A stretch of DNA of 64,000 nt. Source: Mycolicibacterium monacense (GTDB taxonomy: Bacteria > Actinomycetota > Actinomycetes > Mycobacteriales > Mycobacteriaceae). Below the pieces are notes generated by a model. The model was not told where the DNA came from. It ran no database searches and was given only the letters and a program-made list of their open reading frames with translations. Of this stretch, positions 24,656 through 34,390 are shown piece after piece. The stretch spans positions 5,270,001-5,334,000 of the forward strand of contig NZ_AP022617.1 in assembly GCF_010731575.1 (NCBI RefSeq), given 5' to 3'. Numbering within the stretch: the stretch's first letter is position 1; the number at the start of each line of letters is the position of its first letter. Both the position numbers and the translations under genes were made by a program.

Positions 24656-26053
24656 TTACGGTCCCGGCGGCGGAGGCGGCGGCGGGGGAACCGGTTCGAC
24701 CGGCGGGGCCGGAGCCGGCGGTGGTGGCGGTGGCAGCGCCGGCGCGGGGGGTGGTGGCGGCGCGGCCTCCGGGGCCGGCGGCGGTGGCGCGGGTGCGCCC
24801 GGCGGGGGCGGCGGGCCGTTGAGGAAGGTGTTGCCGTCGCCGGGCGGCGGGGCCGGTGCCTCGCTGGGGGGTGCGGCCGCCGGTTGCGGACCGTGCTGGG
24901 TCTGCTCGGTCTGGGTCTGCTGCGTCTGCTCGGTCTGGCTGTAGTCCGGCTCGCTCTGCTGTGACGACGAGTCCACATCGTCGGGCATCGGGATCGGCGG
25001 CAAATTCAGCCGTTCCTCGGGGATGTCCGGCGGCGGCACCGGCGGCTGCCCGTTGATCTGCAGCGGACCCTTCGCGCTGTTGAGCAGCGTCGACCAGCCG
25101 CCGTTGCCGAGCGTCGCGCCGATACTGCACGACACCTGGTGGCTGCCCGCGGCCCAGCTCGGCAGCGAGATCGTGCTGTAGATCAGGGTCAGGGTCGTGT
25201 TGCGGAGCTTGATCGGCGCCAGGTAGGCATCGGTCATCCGCGTGCACGCATCCTTGATGAACGTGTCCTGCTCGGGTTCCGGCGGTAGTGCGCCCGGGAA
25301 CTTCTCCTTGAGGTTGACCGCGCCGGTGACCTCCATGGCGTGCGGGGCCGCGCAGTCGACCGGGATGTCGGTGGGTTGGTTGGTGGCCGGGTCGATCCCG
25401 AGGCAGGTGCCCGCGGGCCACACCTTCGACTGGTCGATCTCGGCGACCTTGCCCGTGAACGCCAGCTGCTGGTTGTTCGGACCCGGCAGCTGCAGGCCGC
25501 ACAGCATCCGGCGCTCGCCGGCCTGGCGCCACGCCTTGTCACCGGACCACATCATGCTGATGGTGAAGCGGCTGTTCGGATCGAATCGCGGGCCGAGGTA
25601 CCGGCGCACCGCGGCCTGGCACTGCTCCTGGCTGATCTGCTGGATGCGCGCCGGGGACGGGGGTTCGGCGTCGGGGCCGTACTCGCTGCCGGGGAAGGTG
25701 CGCATGTCGACCGATTCGGCGACCTCGAAGCGGTGCTCGTCCTTGCAGTCGACGATCTGCGCCCCGTCGGGGTTGCGTTCGGGCCAGTTCAGGCAGTCCC
25801 CGGCCTTGGCGTGGTTGAACGTGTCGTTGCCGCGGGGGCCGAGCGTGATCGCGCTCGCGCTCAGGCCGGGGCCGTTGGTCCCCTCGCTGCGCGGCAGGGC
25901 GGTGACGAAACCGGCGATGAGCAGCCCGCCGAGCGCGGTCAGCAGCAGCGCGCGCCGGGTCGGCGTGGCCTGCAGGCTGTGCCACCACGGCGCCTTGTCG
26001 CGTGCGTCGCCCGCGGGGCGGTCGCGTTCTGGTGCCTCCAACATCCGCTCCAT
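24656..26053 (-). CDS. Septum-formation family membrane protein (Rv3835-like)
   Basis: Protein of 465 residues. A cytoplasmic N-terminus (1-34) precedes one transmembrane helix ([19 protein letters not shown], about 34-52). The extracellular part has two Septum_form-type repeats, each with paired cysteines (AGDCLNWPE...[10 protein letters not shown] and GTCLGIDP...[10 protein letters not shown]). A Gln/Thr-rich linker and a long polyproline tail close it. Its precise role in division is not established. Start ATG 26053 was chosen over 26044. Direct TGTGACA repeats lie immediately upstream. Confidence 0.8.
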   Translation of the reverse strand: MERMLEAPERDRPAGDARDKAPWWHSLQATPTRRALLLTALGGLLIAGFVTALPRSEGTNGPGLSASAITLGPRGNDTFNHAKAGDCLNWPERNPDGAQIVDCKDEHRFEVAESVDMRTFPGSEYGPDAEPPSPARIQQISQEQCQAAVRRYLGPRFDPNSRFTISMMWSGDKAWRQAGERRMLCGLQLPGPNNQQLAFTGKVAEIDQSKVWPAGTCLGIDPATNQPTDIPVDCAAPHAMEVTGAVNLKEKFPGALPPEPEQDTFIKDACTRMTDAYLAPIKLRNTTLTLIYSTISLPSWAAGSHQVSCSIGATLGNGGWSTLLNSAKGPLQINGQPPVPPPDIPEERLNLPPIPMPDDVDSSSQQSEPDYSQTEQTQQTQTEQTQHGPQPAAAPPSEAPAPPPGDGNTFLNGPPPPPGAPAPPPPAPEAAPPPPPAPALPPPPPPAPAPPVEPVPPPPPPPPGP

Positions 26054-26081
26054 TGTGACAGGCGTGTCAGGTGCTGTGACA
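26054..26081. promoter_or_regulatory. Direct TGTGACA repeats, possible MtrA site
   Basis: TGTGACA occurs at 26054-26060 and 26075-26081, 21 bp apart (two helical turns), with a GTGTCA between. Read on the minus strand this is GTCACA repeats, the motif reported for the response regulator MtrA. It abuts the start of the septum-formation gene. Confidence 0.35.
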
Positions 26082-26177
26082 AGTGATGCGGATGTAAAGT
26101 TACGCGGTTGTGCCACCCGACCCCGCTCGGCGACCTCGAGATGTTCGGAGCCCCCGGGCAAAAGTAGGGTTGCGGCC

Positions 26178-27431
26178 GTGATCGACCTCAAATTCCTGCG
26201 CGAGAACCCCGACGCCGTACGCGCCTCACAACGATCGCGCGGGGAGGATCCCGCACTCGTCGACGCCCTGCTCGACGCCGACGCGGCCCGGCGCGCCGCG
26301 GTGTCGGCCGCCGACAACCTGCGCGCCGAACAGAAGGCGGCCAGCAAGAAGGTCGGCAAGGCCTCGCCGGAGGAACGGCCCGCGCTGCTCACCCGGGCCA
26401 AGGAACTCGCCGAACAGGTCAAGGCCGCCGAAGCCGCGCAGGCCGACGCCGACCGCACGTTCACCGCCGCGCACATGGCGATCTCGAACGTGGTCATCGA
26501 GGGGGTGCCCGCGGGCGGCGAGGACTGCTTCGCCGTGCTCGACGTCGTCGGTGAGCCGCGGGCAATCGACGACCCGAAGGACCACCTCGAACTCGGCGAA
26601 GCGCTCGGGCTGATCGACATGGAGCGCGGCGCGAAGGTGGCCGGATCGCGGTTCTACTTCCTCACCGGACGCGGCGCGCTGCTGCAACTGGGCCTCATGC
26701 AACTGGCGGTGCGCTTGGCCACCGACAACGGGTTCACCCTCGTCATCCCGCCGGTGCTGGTGCGCCCGGAGGTGATGGCGGGCACCGGGTTCCTCGGGGC
26801 GCACGCCGACGAGGTGTACCGGCTGGAATCCGACGACATGTACCTGGTCGGCACCTCGGAGGTCCCGCTGGCCGGCTACCACGCCGACGAGATCATCGAC
26901 CTGTCCGCGGGCCCGCGCCGCTACGCCGGGTGGTCGTCGTGCTTCCGCCGGGAGGCAGGCAGTTACGGCAAGGACACCCGCGGCATCATCCGCGTGCACC
27001 AGTTCGACAAGGTCGAGGGCTTCATCTACTGCAAACCCGAAGATGCTGCCGCCGAACATGATCGTCTGCTCGGCTGGCAGCGCGAGATGCTCGCCCTCAT
27101 CGAGGTGCCGTACCGCGTGATCGACGTGGCCGCAGGGGATCTCGGATCGTCGGCCGCCCGCAAGTACGACTGTGAGGCGTGGGTGCCGACACAGCAGACC
27201 TACCGCGAGCTGACCTCCACCTCGAACTGCACGACGTTCCAGGCCAGGCGGCTGTCGACCCGCTACCGCGACGAGAACGGCAAACCGCAGATCGCCGCCA
27301 CCCTGAACGGGACGCTGGCCACCACCCGCTGGCTCGTCGCGATCCTGGAGAACCACCAGCAGCCCGACGGCAGCGTGCGGGTACCCGCGGCCCTGGTGCC
27401 GTTCGTCGGGACGGAGGTGCTCGAACCGTGA
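26178..27431 (+). CDS. serS: Seryl-tRNA synthetase
   Basis: Charges tRNA-Ser with serine. The GTG start ([18 protein letters not shown]) gives 417 residues, close to the tuberculosis enzyme. The N-terminal coiled-coil arm (about 25-105) reads Ala/Lys/Glu-rich. Class II motif 2 is in [30 protein letters not shown], and motif 3 is near [21 protein letters not shown]. The frame is open further upstream to 25242, but that part is antisense to the septum gene. Its stop overlaps the next gene. Confidence 0.97.
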   Translation: MIDLKFLRENPDAVRASQRSRGEDPALVDALLDADAARRAAVSAADNLRAEQKAASKKVGKASPEERPALLTRAKELAEQVKAAEAAQADADRTFTAAHMAISNVVIEGVPAGGEDCFAVLDVVGEPRAIDDPKDHLELGEALGLIDMERGAKVAGSRFYFLTGRGALLQLGLMQLAVRLATDNGFTLVIPPVLVRPEVMAGTGFLGAHADEVYRLESDDMYLVGTSEVPLAGYHADEIIDLSAGPRRYAGWSSCFRREAGSYGKDTRGIIRVHQFDKVEGFIYCKPEDAAAEHDRLLGWQREMLALIEVPYRVIDVAAGDLGSSAARKYDCEAWVPTQQTYRELTSTSNCTTFQARRLSTRYRDENGKPQIAATLNGTLATTRWLVAILENHQQPDGSVRVPAALVPFVGTEVLEP

Positions 27432-28246
27432 TGGATATGCGACTCGACGAGCTGCGCTCGTGGTTCGGGTTCGGGGTGGCGGGCAATTTCGCCGGACACC
27501 TCGAACAGGCCGGTGAGGCCGCCGATTTCGTCAACGTCGAGGTCGGAACGGATGCGGGCGATCCAGCGCCCAAGGGCATCTTCCCGTGGTACGCGCCAGG
27601 CGTCGACGGACAGCTGGGCGAGTTCCCGCTCTCGCACGACCGCATCGTGCTGCCCGACAGTGCCGAGCCGCTCAATCTGCAGATCGAACCCGAGGTGGGG
27701 CTGGCGTGCCGGGTGGTGTGGTACGGCGACACCGTCGTGCGACTCGACCCGTTCGCGCTCGGCGCGTTCAACGACTGCTCGATCCGCCGGCCCGGTGCCG
27801 CCAAGATCAGCGACAAGAAGAACTGGGGCGCATCGTCGAAAGGGGTTGCGCCGCAGTTCTTCGACATCGGCGACCTCACCCCGGACGGCCCCACCGCCAC
27901 GCTGCGGCTGGTGTGCTTCCTGCGGGACCGCGACGGCCACGAACACGCCTACGGCGTGGACAGCCCGCTGCTCGGCTACTCCTACTACGGCGAGGTGCTG
28001 CTGGACTGGGTGGTCGAACGGCTGGCGAACCAGAAGGGTTCCGCCGACACCCCGTTGGAGGACGTGGGGGCACTGATGGCCGCCGCGGGCCACCCCGAAC
28101 ACGTGCTGATCGGGATCGGCGCCACGCGCTACACCGAACTGGGCGAGTCGACCTTCCTGCAGCCCGGCGACGAGGCCGTCGTCCGGGTCTACGACACCGA
28201 ATCCGACGAGTTCTCCGAACTGCGGCAGACCGTCGTCACGCGCTGA
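27431..28246 (+). CDS. Conserved protein, possible FAH-like/DUF5718
   Basis: Protein of 271 residues whose function I do not recognise with certainty. FGVAGNFAGHLEQAGEAADF near the N-terminus and EPEVGLACRVVWYGD, NDCSIRR and KISDKKNWG in the middle recall DUF5718 and the fumarylacetoacetate-hydrolase-like fold, in which acidic residues bind a metal. It overlaps serS by one base (a GTG at 27428 is equally possible), so it is probably co-translated. No signal peptide or membrane helix is visible. Confidence 0.7.
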   Translation: MDMRLDELRSWFGFGVAGNFAGHLEQAGEAADFVNVEVGTDAGDPAPKGIFPWYAPGVDGQLGEFPLSHDRIVLPDSAEPLNLQIEPEVGLACRVVWYGDTVVRLDPFALGAFNDCSIRRPGAAKISDKKNWGASSKGVAPQFFDIGDLTPDGPTATLRLVCFLRDRDGHEHAYGVDSPLLGYSYYGEVLLDWVVERLANQKGSADTPLEDVGALMAAAGHPEHVLIGIGATRYTELGESTFLQPGDEAVVRVYDTESDEFSELRQTVVTR

Positions 28247-28256
28247 GTCCGCGGCG

Positions 28257-28592
28257 TCAGCGGTCGAGCAGTTCGTCGAGCATCGCGGTGAACCGTTCGG
28301 GGTCGGCCGGGGTGAACGCCGGACGCCACCGGTTGCCGGGAACGTCGAGCGTGACCAGCGTCGACTTGAACGGCCGGCGCATGTCCAGCGGCAACCACCG
28401 CCGCAGATCCGAACTGCCCCACATGCGGAAGCGGTGCACGAACGACCCCAGCGGCTCGGCGGTGTAACCGCGGACCTGCTGCAGCGGGATCACTTTCGAG
28501 GTGCCCGACGGAAAGTGGTAGCGCCGCAGCGTGATCGCCTGCTTGTCGAGCTGGATCTGGCCGTCGTCGTAGTACTGCCGCGGTGCGCTCAC
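28257..28592 (-). CDS. Small PH-like conserved protein
   Basis: Protein of 111 residues. The sequence (YYDDGQIQLDKQAITLRRYHF, TSKVIPLQQVRGYTAEPLG, STLVTLDV, DPERFTAMLDELL) reads as alternating beta strands with a closing helix, as in bacterial PH-like domains. The GTG at 28592 overlaps the stop of the MBL-Rieske gene (GTGA), giving translational coupling. An ATG at 28634 would add 14 residues with a 46-nt overlap. Function unknown. Confidence 0.68.
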   Translation of the reverse strand: MSAPRQYYDDGQIQLDKQAITLRRYHFPSGTSKVIPLQQVRGYTAEPLGSFVHRFRMWGSSDLRRWLPLDMRRPFKSTLVTLDVPGNRWRPAFTPADPERFTAMLDELLDR

Positions 28593-30139
28593 AGCGGTCC
28601 GGTCCGAAGTTCGTGACCCTTGGTCGTCAGGCATCGTCCGTTCTCCAGATTCCATTGCCAGCCGTGCAGGTTGCAGGTCAAGGTGTTGCCCTCGACCACA
28701 CCGAACTTCGACAGATCGGCCTTGAGGTGCGGGCAGCGTCGCTGGAACTCGTACCCGCCCATCGTGATCGACGCAGAATCGTCGTGCGCCTCGGCGAACC
28801 ACCCGTCGGCGTACGCCACACGTTCGTCGGTGAGGCATTTGAAGAACGTGTACAGGTACTCGTTGTAACCGCCGACCCGCCAGGCGCGGAAACGGGTGGA
28901 CAGGAAGATGGTGTTCACCCAGTCCGGTTCTCCGTCGCGGAGCACGGTGCGCACCAACTCGGGGGCGATCTCGAATCCGTAGCGAAACTTCTCGTCCGGA
29001 ATAGGTTCGCGCACAACACGTTTCGGGAAATCCAGTACCACCGTCTCGGCGCCCAGGCGCAGCTCGACGGGGTAGCCGATGCCGTCGCAGATCTGGTCGC
29101 TCTGCACCATGATCGGTTCGAACTTCGCCCGCAGGGGTTCGAGCAGCGGGTCGCCGTGGGCCGGCGCCCACGTCGCCTTCTCGGCCGCCAGGACCGGCGC
29201 CATCCGCTGGGCGAAGGCCTCGAGGTAGTCCGCCTTGCCGGTGGTGAAGATCGCCTCCACCTCGTCGTCGGGCAGCGGGTGGGTCAGCGAATCGAGTACG
29301 GAGCCGGTGAATTCCGCGGTTGACCCCGGGATCATCAGCAGGCCGCCGTCGTGGCCGTGCCTGCGCATCTGGTCGAGGAACACCATCTGGTCGGGGAAGA
29401 TGTTCGACGGGTCGCCGTGGTCGTCGTTGAGGTGGCGCAGTTCGGGGTCCAGGAAGCACGGCGGGCCGGCCGACGGGATCACCCAGGTGGCCCCGACCTG
29501 CGCGATGTACTGGCGGCACCGGTCCATCTGGCGCTGCCGCTTCTGGGTGCCGAACGCCTCCTTCGCGCGGGCGGGCATGTCGTAGACCATCGGGTACCAG
29601 ATCGCGCCCGAGAACTGCAGCATGTGCACGTCGACGCGGCCGAAGTCGGCGGCCAGCACATCCAGATCGACGGGCCGCGCATCGTTCATGTTGAACGCGA
29701 CGGTGTCACCGTCGTCGACCACCAGACCGGAGTCCCCGATCGGCCCGTCGGCCGGTGCCCGCAGCGCGATGATCATCACGTCGAGGTCGCCCTTGGGGCC
29801 GCTGACGCGGTGTTTGACCGAATTGGTCGTCTCGAAGAACCGGTGGAAACCCAGTGTCTCGAGTTCGCGGCGCAGATCCGGCACCGGGTAGTCGGGCAGC
29901 AGCACGACCGCGTCCTTGTTGACGTGGTCGCGCAGGTTCTTCGGGTCGAAGTGGTCCTTGTGCAGATGGGAGACGTAGAGGTAGTCGACGTCGCCGAGCG
30001 CGTCCCAGTCGAGTCCGGTGTTGTCGGGGAACGGGACCCACGAGGCGAAGTAGGCCGGGTTGACCCACGGGTCGCACAGGATGCTGCCCGCCTTGGTGTC
30101 GATCCGGAAGCCGGCGTGTCCGACGCTGGTGACCTGCAC
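28589..30139 (-). CDS. Metallo-beta-lactamase/Rieske fusion oxygenase-like protein
   Basis: Rv3818-like protein of 516 residues. The N-terminal half is a metallo-beta-lactamase fold with the SHLHKDHFD metal motif (about 56-64). The C-terminal part has a Rieske [2Fe-2S] domain with CPHLKADLSKFGVV and CNLHGWQW ligand pairs (Cys-x-His, 17 residues, Cys-x-x-His). This combination resembles CMP-N-acetylneuraminate hydroxylase-type enzymes, so oxidation of a sugar or glycolipid is conceivable, but the substrate is unknown. It is coupled to the PH-like gene. A divergent acyltransferase lies 139 bp away. Confidence 0.83.
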   Translation of the reverse strand: MQVTSVGHAGFRIDTKAGSILCDPWVNPAYFASWVPFPDNTGLDWDALGDVDYLYVSHLHKDHFDPKNLRDHVNKDAVVLLPDYPVPDLRRELETLGFHRFFETTNSVKHRVSGPKGDLDVMIIALRAPADGPIGDSGLVVDDGDTVAFNMNDARPVDLDVLAADFGRVDVHMLQFSGAIWYPMVYDMPARAKEAFGTQKRQRQMDRCRQYIAQVGATWVIPSAGPPCFLDPELRHLNDDHGDPSNIFPDQMVFLDQMRRHGHDGGLLMIPGSTAEFTGSVLDSLTHPLPDDEVEAIFTTGKADYLEAFAQRMAPVLAAEKATWAPAHGDPLLEPLRAKFEPIMVQSDQICDGIGYPVELRLGAETVVLDFPKRVVREPIPDEKFRYGFEIAPELVRTVLRDGEPDWVNTIFLSTRFRAWRVGGYNEYLYTFFKCLTDERVAYADGWFAEAHDDSASITMGGYEFQRRCPHLKADLSKFGVVEGNTLTCNLHGWQWNLENGRCLTTKGHELRTGPL

Positions 30140-30278
30140 ATTTTCCTTCCTGCACGCGGTTTCGCGCGCATGACGTCGTCGCCTCAGTCTAAGGGGCGCG
30201 GCCGGTGCGGACCGCCTGCCGCGTCGGGTGGTGTACCGCTCACCACGCCGCGGTGGTGTGGCGCACTACGCTGGCCCT

Positions 30279-31055
30279 GTGGAACCGGTATACGGAACAG
30301 TCATCCAGCTCGCGCGGCTGACGTGGCGCATGCAGGGGCTGAAGTTCACCGTCACCGGCGTCGAGAACCTGCCGAAGACCGGCGGCGCGGTGATCGCGAT
30401 CAACCACACCAGCTATTTCGACTTCACCTTCGCCGGTTTGCCGGCCTACCGGCAGGGTCTGGGCCGCAAGGTCCGGTTCATGGCGAAGAAGGAAGTGTTC
30501 GACCACAGGATCACCGGACCGATCATGCGCAGCCTGCGCCACATCGAGGTGGACCGCGAGAGCGGCGCCGCCTCGTTCGAGCATGCGGTCCAGGCGCTGC
30601 GCGCCGGTGAGCTGGTCGGCGTGTATCCCGAGGCGACGATCAGCCGCAGCTTCGAGATCAAGGAGTTCAAGTCCGGCGCGGCGCGCATGGCGATCGCCGC
30701 CCAGGTGCCGATCGTTCCGCACATCGTGTGGGGTGCGCAGCGGATCTGGACCAAGGGACACCCCAAGAAGCTGGCCCGCCCGAAGGTGCCGATCTCCATC
30801 GCCGTCGGCGAACCGATCGAGCCCACGCTGCCCGCACCGGAGTTGTCGGCGCTGCTGCACCACCGGATGCAGCATCTGCTCGAACGCGTGCAGGACGAGT
30901 ACGGCCCGCACCCGCAGGGCGAGTTCTGGGTGCCGCACCGGCTCGGTGGCGGCGCCCCGACGCTGGCCGAGGCCAACCGGATGGACATGGAGGAAGCGGC
31001 GGAGAAGGCGGCCCGCCGCGCCGAGCGGTCCGGGCCCGGCGGGGCGCCGGAGTAG
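30279..31055 (+). CDS. 1-acylglycerol-3-phosphate acyltransferase-like protein (first copy)
   Basis: PlsC-type acyltransferase of 258 residues from GTG 30279. NHTSYFD is the catalytic H-x4-D motif, and VGVYPEATISRS is the substrate-binding EGT-like motif. It lacks a clear transmembrane helix; such enzymes associate with the membrane surface. It probably transfers an acyl chain to lysophosphatidate or another envelope lipid. A closely related paralogue starts 5 bp after its stop. M. tuberculosis has three such genes here (Rv3814c-Rv3816c). Confidence 0.87.
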   Translation: MEPVYGTVIQLARLTWRMQGLKFTVTGVENLPKTGGAVIAINHTSYFDFTFAGLPAYRQGLGRKVRFMAKKEVFDHRITGPIMRSLRHIEVDRESGAASFEHAVQALRAGELVGVYPEATISRSFEIKEFKSGAARMAIAAQVPIVPHIVWGAQRIWTKGHPKKLARPKVPISIAVGEPIEPTLPAPELSALLHHRMQHLLERVQDEYGPHPQGEFWVPHRLGGGAPTLAEANRMDMEEAAEKAARRAERSGPGGAPE

Positions 31056-31060
31056 CGCCT

Positions 31061-31810
31061 GTGGAGCCCGTCTTTCGCACGCTGGAGATCGCCGCGGAGG
31101 CGGCGACCAGGGTCACCGGGACACGGATCACCTATCACGGACTCGACAACATCCCCGCTCGCGGCGGGGCCGTCGTGGCCATCAACCACACCGGCTACAT
31201 CGACTTCCTGCCCGCGGCGCTCGCGGCCAAACGCCGCAGGCGGCGCATGCGGTTCATGATCAAAGCGGAGATGGAGCAGGTCAAGATCGTCGGCTACCTG
31301 ATCAGGCACACCGGCACCATCCCCGTCGACCGGCGTGCGGGTGCGGGGGCCTACGCCGTCGCGGTCCAGGCGCTGCGCGCCGGAGAACTGGTCGGCGTGT
31401 ATCCCGAGGCGACGATCAGCCGCAGCTTCGAACTCAAGGAGTTCAAGACCGGTGCGGGACGCATGGCGATCGAGGCCGACGTGCCGATCCTGCCGCTGAT
31501 CGTCTGGGGTGCGCACCGCCTGTGGACCAAGGACCACCCCCGCGCGCTGGGCCGCAACCGGATCCCGGTCACCGTGGTGGTGGGGGAGCCGATCCCCCCG
31601 GCCGGGCCGGTGTCCGAACTGAGCACCACACTGCGCGCATCGATGAACGCGCTGCTGGAGCGGGCGCAGGCGGACTACCCCGCGCCGGCCGGCCAGTACT
31701 GGGTGCCGCGCAGGCTGGGAGGCGGCGCGCCGACGCTCGAGGAAGCCAGACGTCTCGAAGAGGTCGAGTTGGCGGAACGCGCCCGGAAGCGGGCGGAAGG
31801 AAGACGATGA
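31061..31810 (+). CDS. 1-acylglycerol-3-phosphate acyltransferase-like protein (second copy)
   Basis: PlsC-type acyltransferase of 249 residues, paralogous to the gene immediately upstream. NHTGYID is the H-x4-D motif, and it shares the VGVYPEATISRSF block. Starting at GTG 31061 (VEPVFRTLEIAAE) mirrors the first copy (VEPVYGTVIQLAR). An 84-bp tract is nearly identical between the two genes at the DNA level, although the rest diverges. The C-terminus is a charged helix. The acyl acceptor is unknown. Confidence 0.87.
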   Translation: MEPVFRTLEIAAEAATRVTGTRITYHGLDNIPARGGAVVAINHTGYIDFLPAALAAKRRRRRMRFMIKAEMEQVKIVGYLIRHTGTIPVDRRAGAGAYAVAVQALRAGELVGVYPEATISRSFELKEFKTGAGRMAIEADVPILPLIVWGAHRLWTKDHPRALGRNRIPVTVVVGEPIPPAGPVSELSTTLRASMNALLERAQADYPAPAGQYWVPRRLGGGAPTLEEARRLEEVELAERARKRAEGRR

Positions 31811-31825
31811 GATGACAGCCGAAAC

Positions 31826-32641
31826 ATGACACTGCCCGCGATGATCGCCACCGATGTGGACGGCACGCTGCTCGACGACGACGAGAAGGTCTCGCCGCGC
31901 ACCCGCGCGGCCGTCCACGCCGCCGTCGACGCAGGCGTGCACTTCGTGCTCGCGACGGGACGCCCACCCCGCTGGGTGGCGCCGGTGGTCGACGGGCTCG
32001 GCCTGGCGCCGATGGCGGTGTGCGCCAACGGCGCGGTGATCTACGACCCGGCCGCCGACCGCATCGTGTCCGCGCGCACCCTGTCCATCGACGCGCTGGC
32101 CGAACTGGCCGATATCGCCGCCCGGGTCCTTCCGGGTTCCGGTCTGGCCGTCGAGCGGGTCGGCCGCTCCGCCCACGACGCGGCGACCCCGCAGTTCGTC
32201 AGCTCACCCGGCTACGAACACGCCTGGCTGAACCCGGACAACACCGAGGTCTCGCTCGACGATCTGCTCAGCGCCCCCGCGGTCAAGCTGCTCATCCGCA
32301 AGTCGGGGGCGAGCAGTGCCGAGATGGCCGCCGAACTCGCCAAGCACATCACCGTCGAGGGAGACATCACCTATTCGACGAACAACGGGCTGATCGAGGT
32401 CATGCCGTCGGGCATCAGCAAGGCCAGCGGTATCCGCGAGCTCGCGGGTCCGCTCGGGTTGGTCGCCGGCGACGTGGTGACGTTCGGCGACATGCCCAAC
32501 GACGTGCCGATGCTGCGCTGGGCCGGTCACGGTGTGGCGATGGGCAACGCGCACCCGGAGGCGGTGTCGGCCGCAGACGAGGTCACCTCCCGCAACACCG
32601 ACGACGGGGTCGCCCGCGTCCTCGAACGCTGGTGGATGTAG
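31826..32641 (+). CDS. HAD-superfamily Cof-type phosphatase
   Basis: Rv3813c-like protein of 271 residues. ATDVDGTLLDDDEKVSPRT holds the nucleophile Asp in the DxDGTL motif, the ATGRPP segment is motif II, and FGDMPNDVPMLRWAGHGVAMGNA holds the metal-binding motif IV. The large insertion cap marks the Cof/type IIB group, which dephosphorylates sugar phosphates or flavin/nucleotide precursors; the substrate here is unknown. It follows the acyltransferases by 15 bp. Confidence 0.88.
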   Translation: MTLPAMIATDVDGTLLDDDEKVSPRTRAAVHAAVDAGVHFVLATGRPPRWVAPVVDGLGLAPMAVCANGAVIYDPAADRIVSARTLSIDALAELADIAARVLPGSGLAVERVGRSAHDAATPQFVSSPGYEHAWLNPDNTEVSLDDLLSAPAVKLLIRKSGASSAEMAAELAKHITVEGDITYSTNNGLIEVMPSGISKASGIRELAGPLGLVAGDVVTFGDMPNDVPMLRWAGHGVAMGNAHPEAVSAADEVTSRNTDDGVARVLERWWM

Positions 32642-32648
32642 CGACCCG

Positions 32649-34262
32649 TCAGGGGTTGATCGGGGCGGTGAAGCGCTCCAGCTGGACCGGCGGGGTGTGC
32701 GACGACGCGGGCGGCAGCTCCAACGGCACACCGTCGATCACGCGGGTGACGGTGGCCTTCTCCCGGTCGAAGTTCAGCGTGCCGTGCTGGAAGTTCTGTT
32801 TGATCCACAGCGGTTCGTGGATCTCACCGCTGGTGGGCAGTCCGAGGGCGCCGCGTTCGAAGCCGAGGGACCCCCACGCGTCGTAGATCGCGCCCATCAC
32901 CGGTGCCGCGCCGCTTTCCGGTGACCAGTACATCGCGCCGCGCTGGAACCGCACGTACCGGGCCGTCCCCTCACCAGCGGCCTCCGGGGAGGTGGGGGCG
33001 CCGAGCGCGCTGGCCATCCCGCCCATCTTGGCCCAGCGGTCGAAAATCGCTCCGCCACGCAGGCTTTCGGCGAGGTCTTCCGGCCCGGGCGGTGCGTTGA
33101 ACCGGGCGGCGATGGCCCGCAGTTCGCCCATCGCGGCGTACGCGGCGTTGCCGGGGCATTCGGTGTTGCCGACGTCGCGGTGGGTGAAGATGCTCGGCAG
33201 CGTCGGCGTCGCGCCGGCCGGAAAGTGGGTGAACGAGCCGCCCGCGCTGGTGAGCACCGTGGTGCCCATCGGATTGACGCGGTCGAGGCCCAGTCGCCAG
33301 CCCAGGAGCCGGCCGGTGGTGCGCAGCTGGATGGGGGTCGGGGGGACCACCTCGAAGTTGCCCATCATCGCGACACCCCAGGTGTCGGTGTTGAACCCGC
33401 CGGTGTGGGAGGCCTCGACCGGGCGGTCCATCCCGCCCGCGCGGCCTTCGAAGACCTGGCCGAACTTGTCGACCAGGGCGTTGTAGCCGAGGTCGCACCA
33501 GCCCAGCGTGCGGGTGTGGTACTCGTAGATCGAGCGGACCATTCCGGCCGAATCCTCGGGCGCGTAGTCGTTGCTGCCCGCGGTGTGGTGCACGACGCCG
33601 GCGCGGACGGCGGCGTCGTAGCGCGGGCCTCCGCACCGCATCGATTCGTCGGCGCCCCACTGTCCGCGGGTGATGATGCGCGGCGGCACGCCGGGGGCCA
33701 TCACGGCGTTGGGCAGCGGCAGCGTGTCTCCCGGCGCCTGCGGCGGACTGATCAGCACCGCGTTGATGTTCTGGGCGAACGGCTGCTCGACGGTGGCGGG
33801 CAGGTATCCGAGGTCGGGCCCCCGGTGTTCGGCGGGGGCGGGGGCGCTCGGGGGTGCGTCGGCCGGTCTGGTCACGGCGATCTGGACGGTGGTGGTGCGC
33901 CCGACGAACACCGGGTCGGTGCCGCGCCGTGCGGCGGTCTCCTCGCCGACGCCCTCGAGCGGTTCGGCCTCGTACCACGGCCCCCATGAGCCGTCGTCCT
34001 TCTTGGCGCGCACCCGCGCGGACGTCCCGGTCAGGTCCTCGGCGGTCAGCGCGACCATGGAGAAGGGCGTGTCCTGGTGGATCTCCCGGATGGTCTCCCC
34101 GCCGCCGAGCCCCGCAAGGGGCTGTTCGGTCAAGGTCGGGGCGCCGGCGGCGGCGGACTCGTCGTCGTCACCGGGCAGACCGTTGACCGCCCACGGGAGG
34201 AGCACGAGCGTCGCCGCGATCGCGGTGAAGAAGAGCGACGGCGCAGGTCGGCGGGACAGCAC
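32649..34262 (-). CDS. Exported N-acetylmuramoyl-L-alanine amidase with LGFP repeats
   Basis: Rv3811-like peptidoglycan hydrolase of 537 residues. A hydrophobic N-terminal signal (SLFFTAIAATLVLLPWAVNG) precedes a linker and an amidase-2/PGRP domain at about 195-370. Zinc ligands are visible in VVHHTAGSNDY and THRDVGNTECPGN. The C-terminus has LGFP-type repeats (ALGAPTSPEA, GALGLPTSGEI) that bind cell-wall arabinogalactan. It should cleave between muramic acid and the stem peptide outside the membrane. It is convergent with the HAD gene. Confidence 0.9.
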   Translation of the reverse strand: MLSRRPAPSLFFTAIAATLVLLPWAVNGLPGDDDESAAAGAPTLTEQPLAGLGGGETIREIHQDTPFSMVALTAEDLTGTSARVRAKKDDGSWGPWYEAEPLEGVGEETAARRGTDPVFVGRTTTVQIAVTRPADAPPSAPAPAEHRGPDLGYLPATVEQPFAQNINAVLISPPQAPGDTLPLPNAVMAPGVPPRIITRGQWGADESMRCGGPRYDAAVRAGVVHHTAGSNDYAPEDSAGMVRSIYEYHTRTLGWCDLGYNALVDKFGQVFEGRAGGMDRPVEASHTGGFNTDTWGVAMMGNFEVVPPTPIQLRTTGRLLGWRLGLDRVNPMGTTVLTSAGGSFTHFPAGATPTLPSIFTHRDVGNTECPGNAAYAAMGELRAIAARFNAPPGPEDLAESLRGGAIFDRWAKMGGMASALGAPTSPEAAGEGTARYVRFQRGAMYWSPESGAAPVMGAIYDAWGSLGFERGALGLPTSGEIHEPLWIKQNFQHGTLNFDREKATVTRVIDGVPLELPPASSHTPPVQLERFTAPINP

Positions 34263-34336
34263 GGACTGATGTTACGTATGTGTCAGTTGTTACTCATGTT
34301 TCGACACGGCCGAAAACGGCAACCAAAATAAATCGC

Positions 34337-34376
34337 AACGGCACCGCAGAGCCGCTCTGGCTTCTGCGGTGCCGTT
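34337..34376 (-). terminator. erp terminator
   Basis: AACGGCACCGCAGA (34337-34350) pairs perfectly with TCTGCGGTGCCGTT (34363-34376), 14 bp with a 12-nt loop. On the minus strand it lies 14 bp after the erp stop and is followed by GCGATTTATTTT, a T-rich tract. Confidence 0.8.
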
Positions 34377-34390
34377 TCGATGCAGGACTT

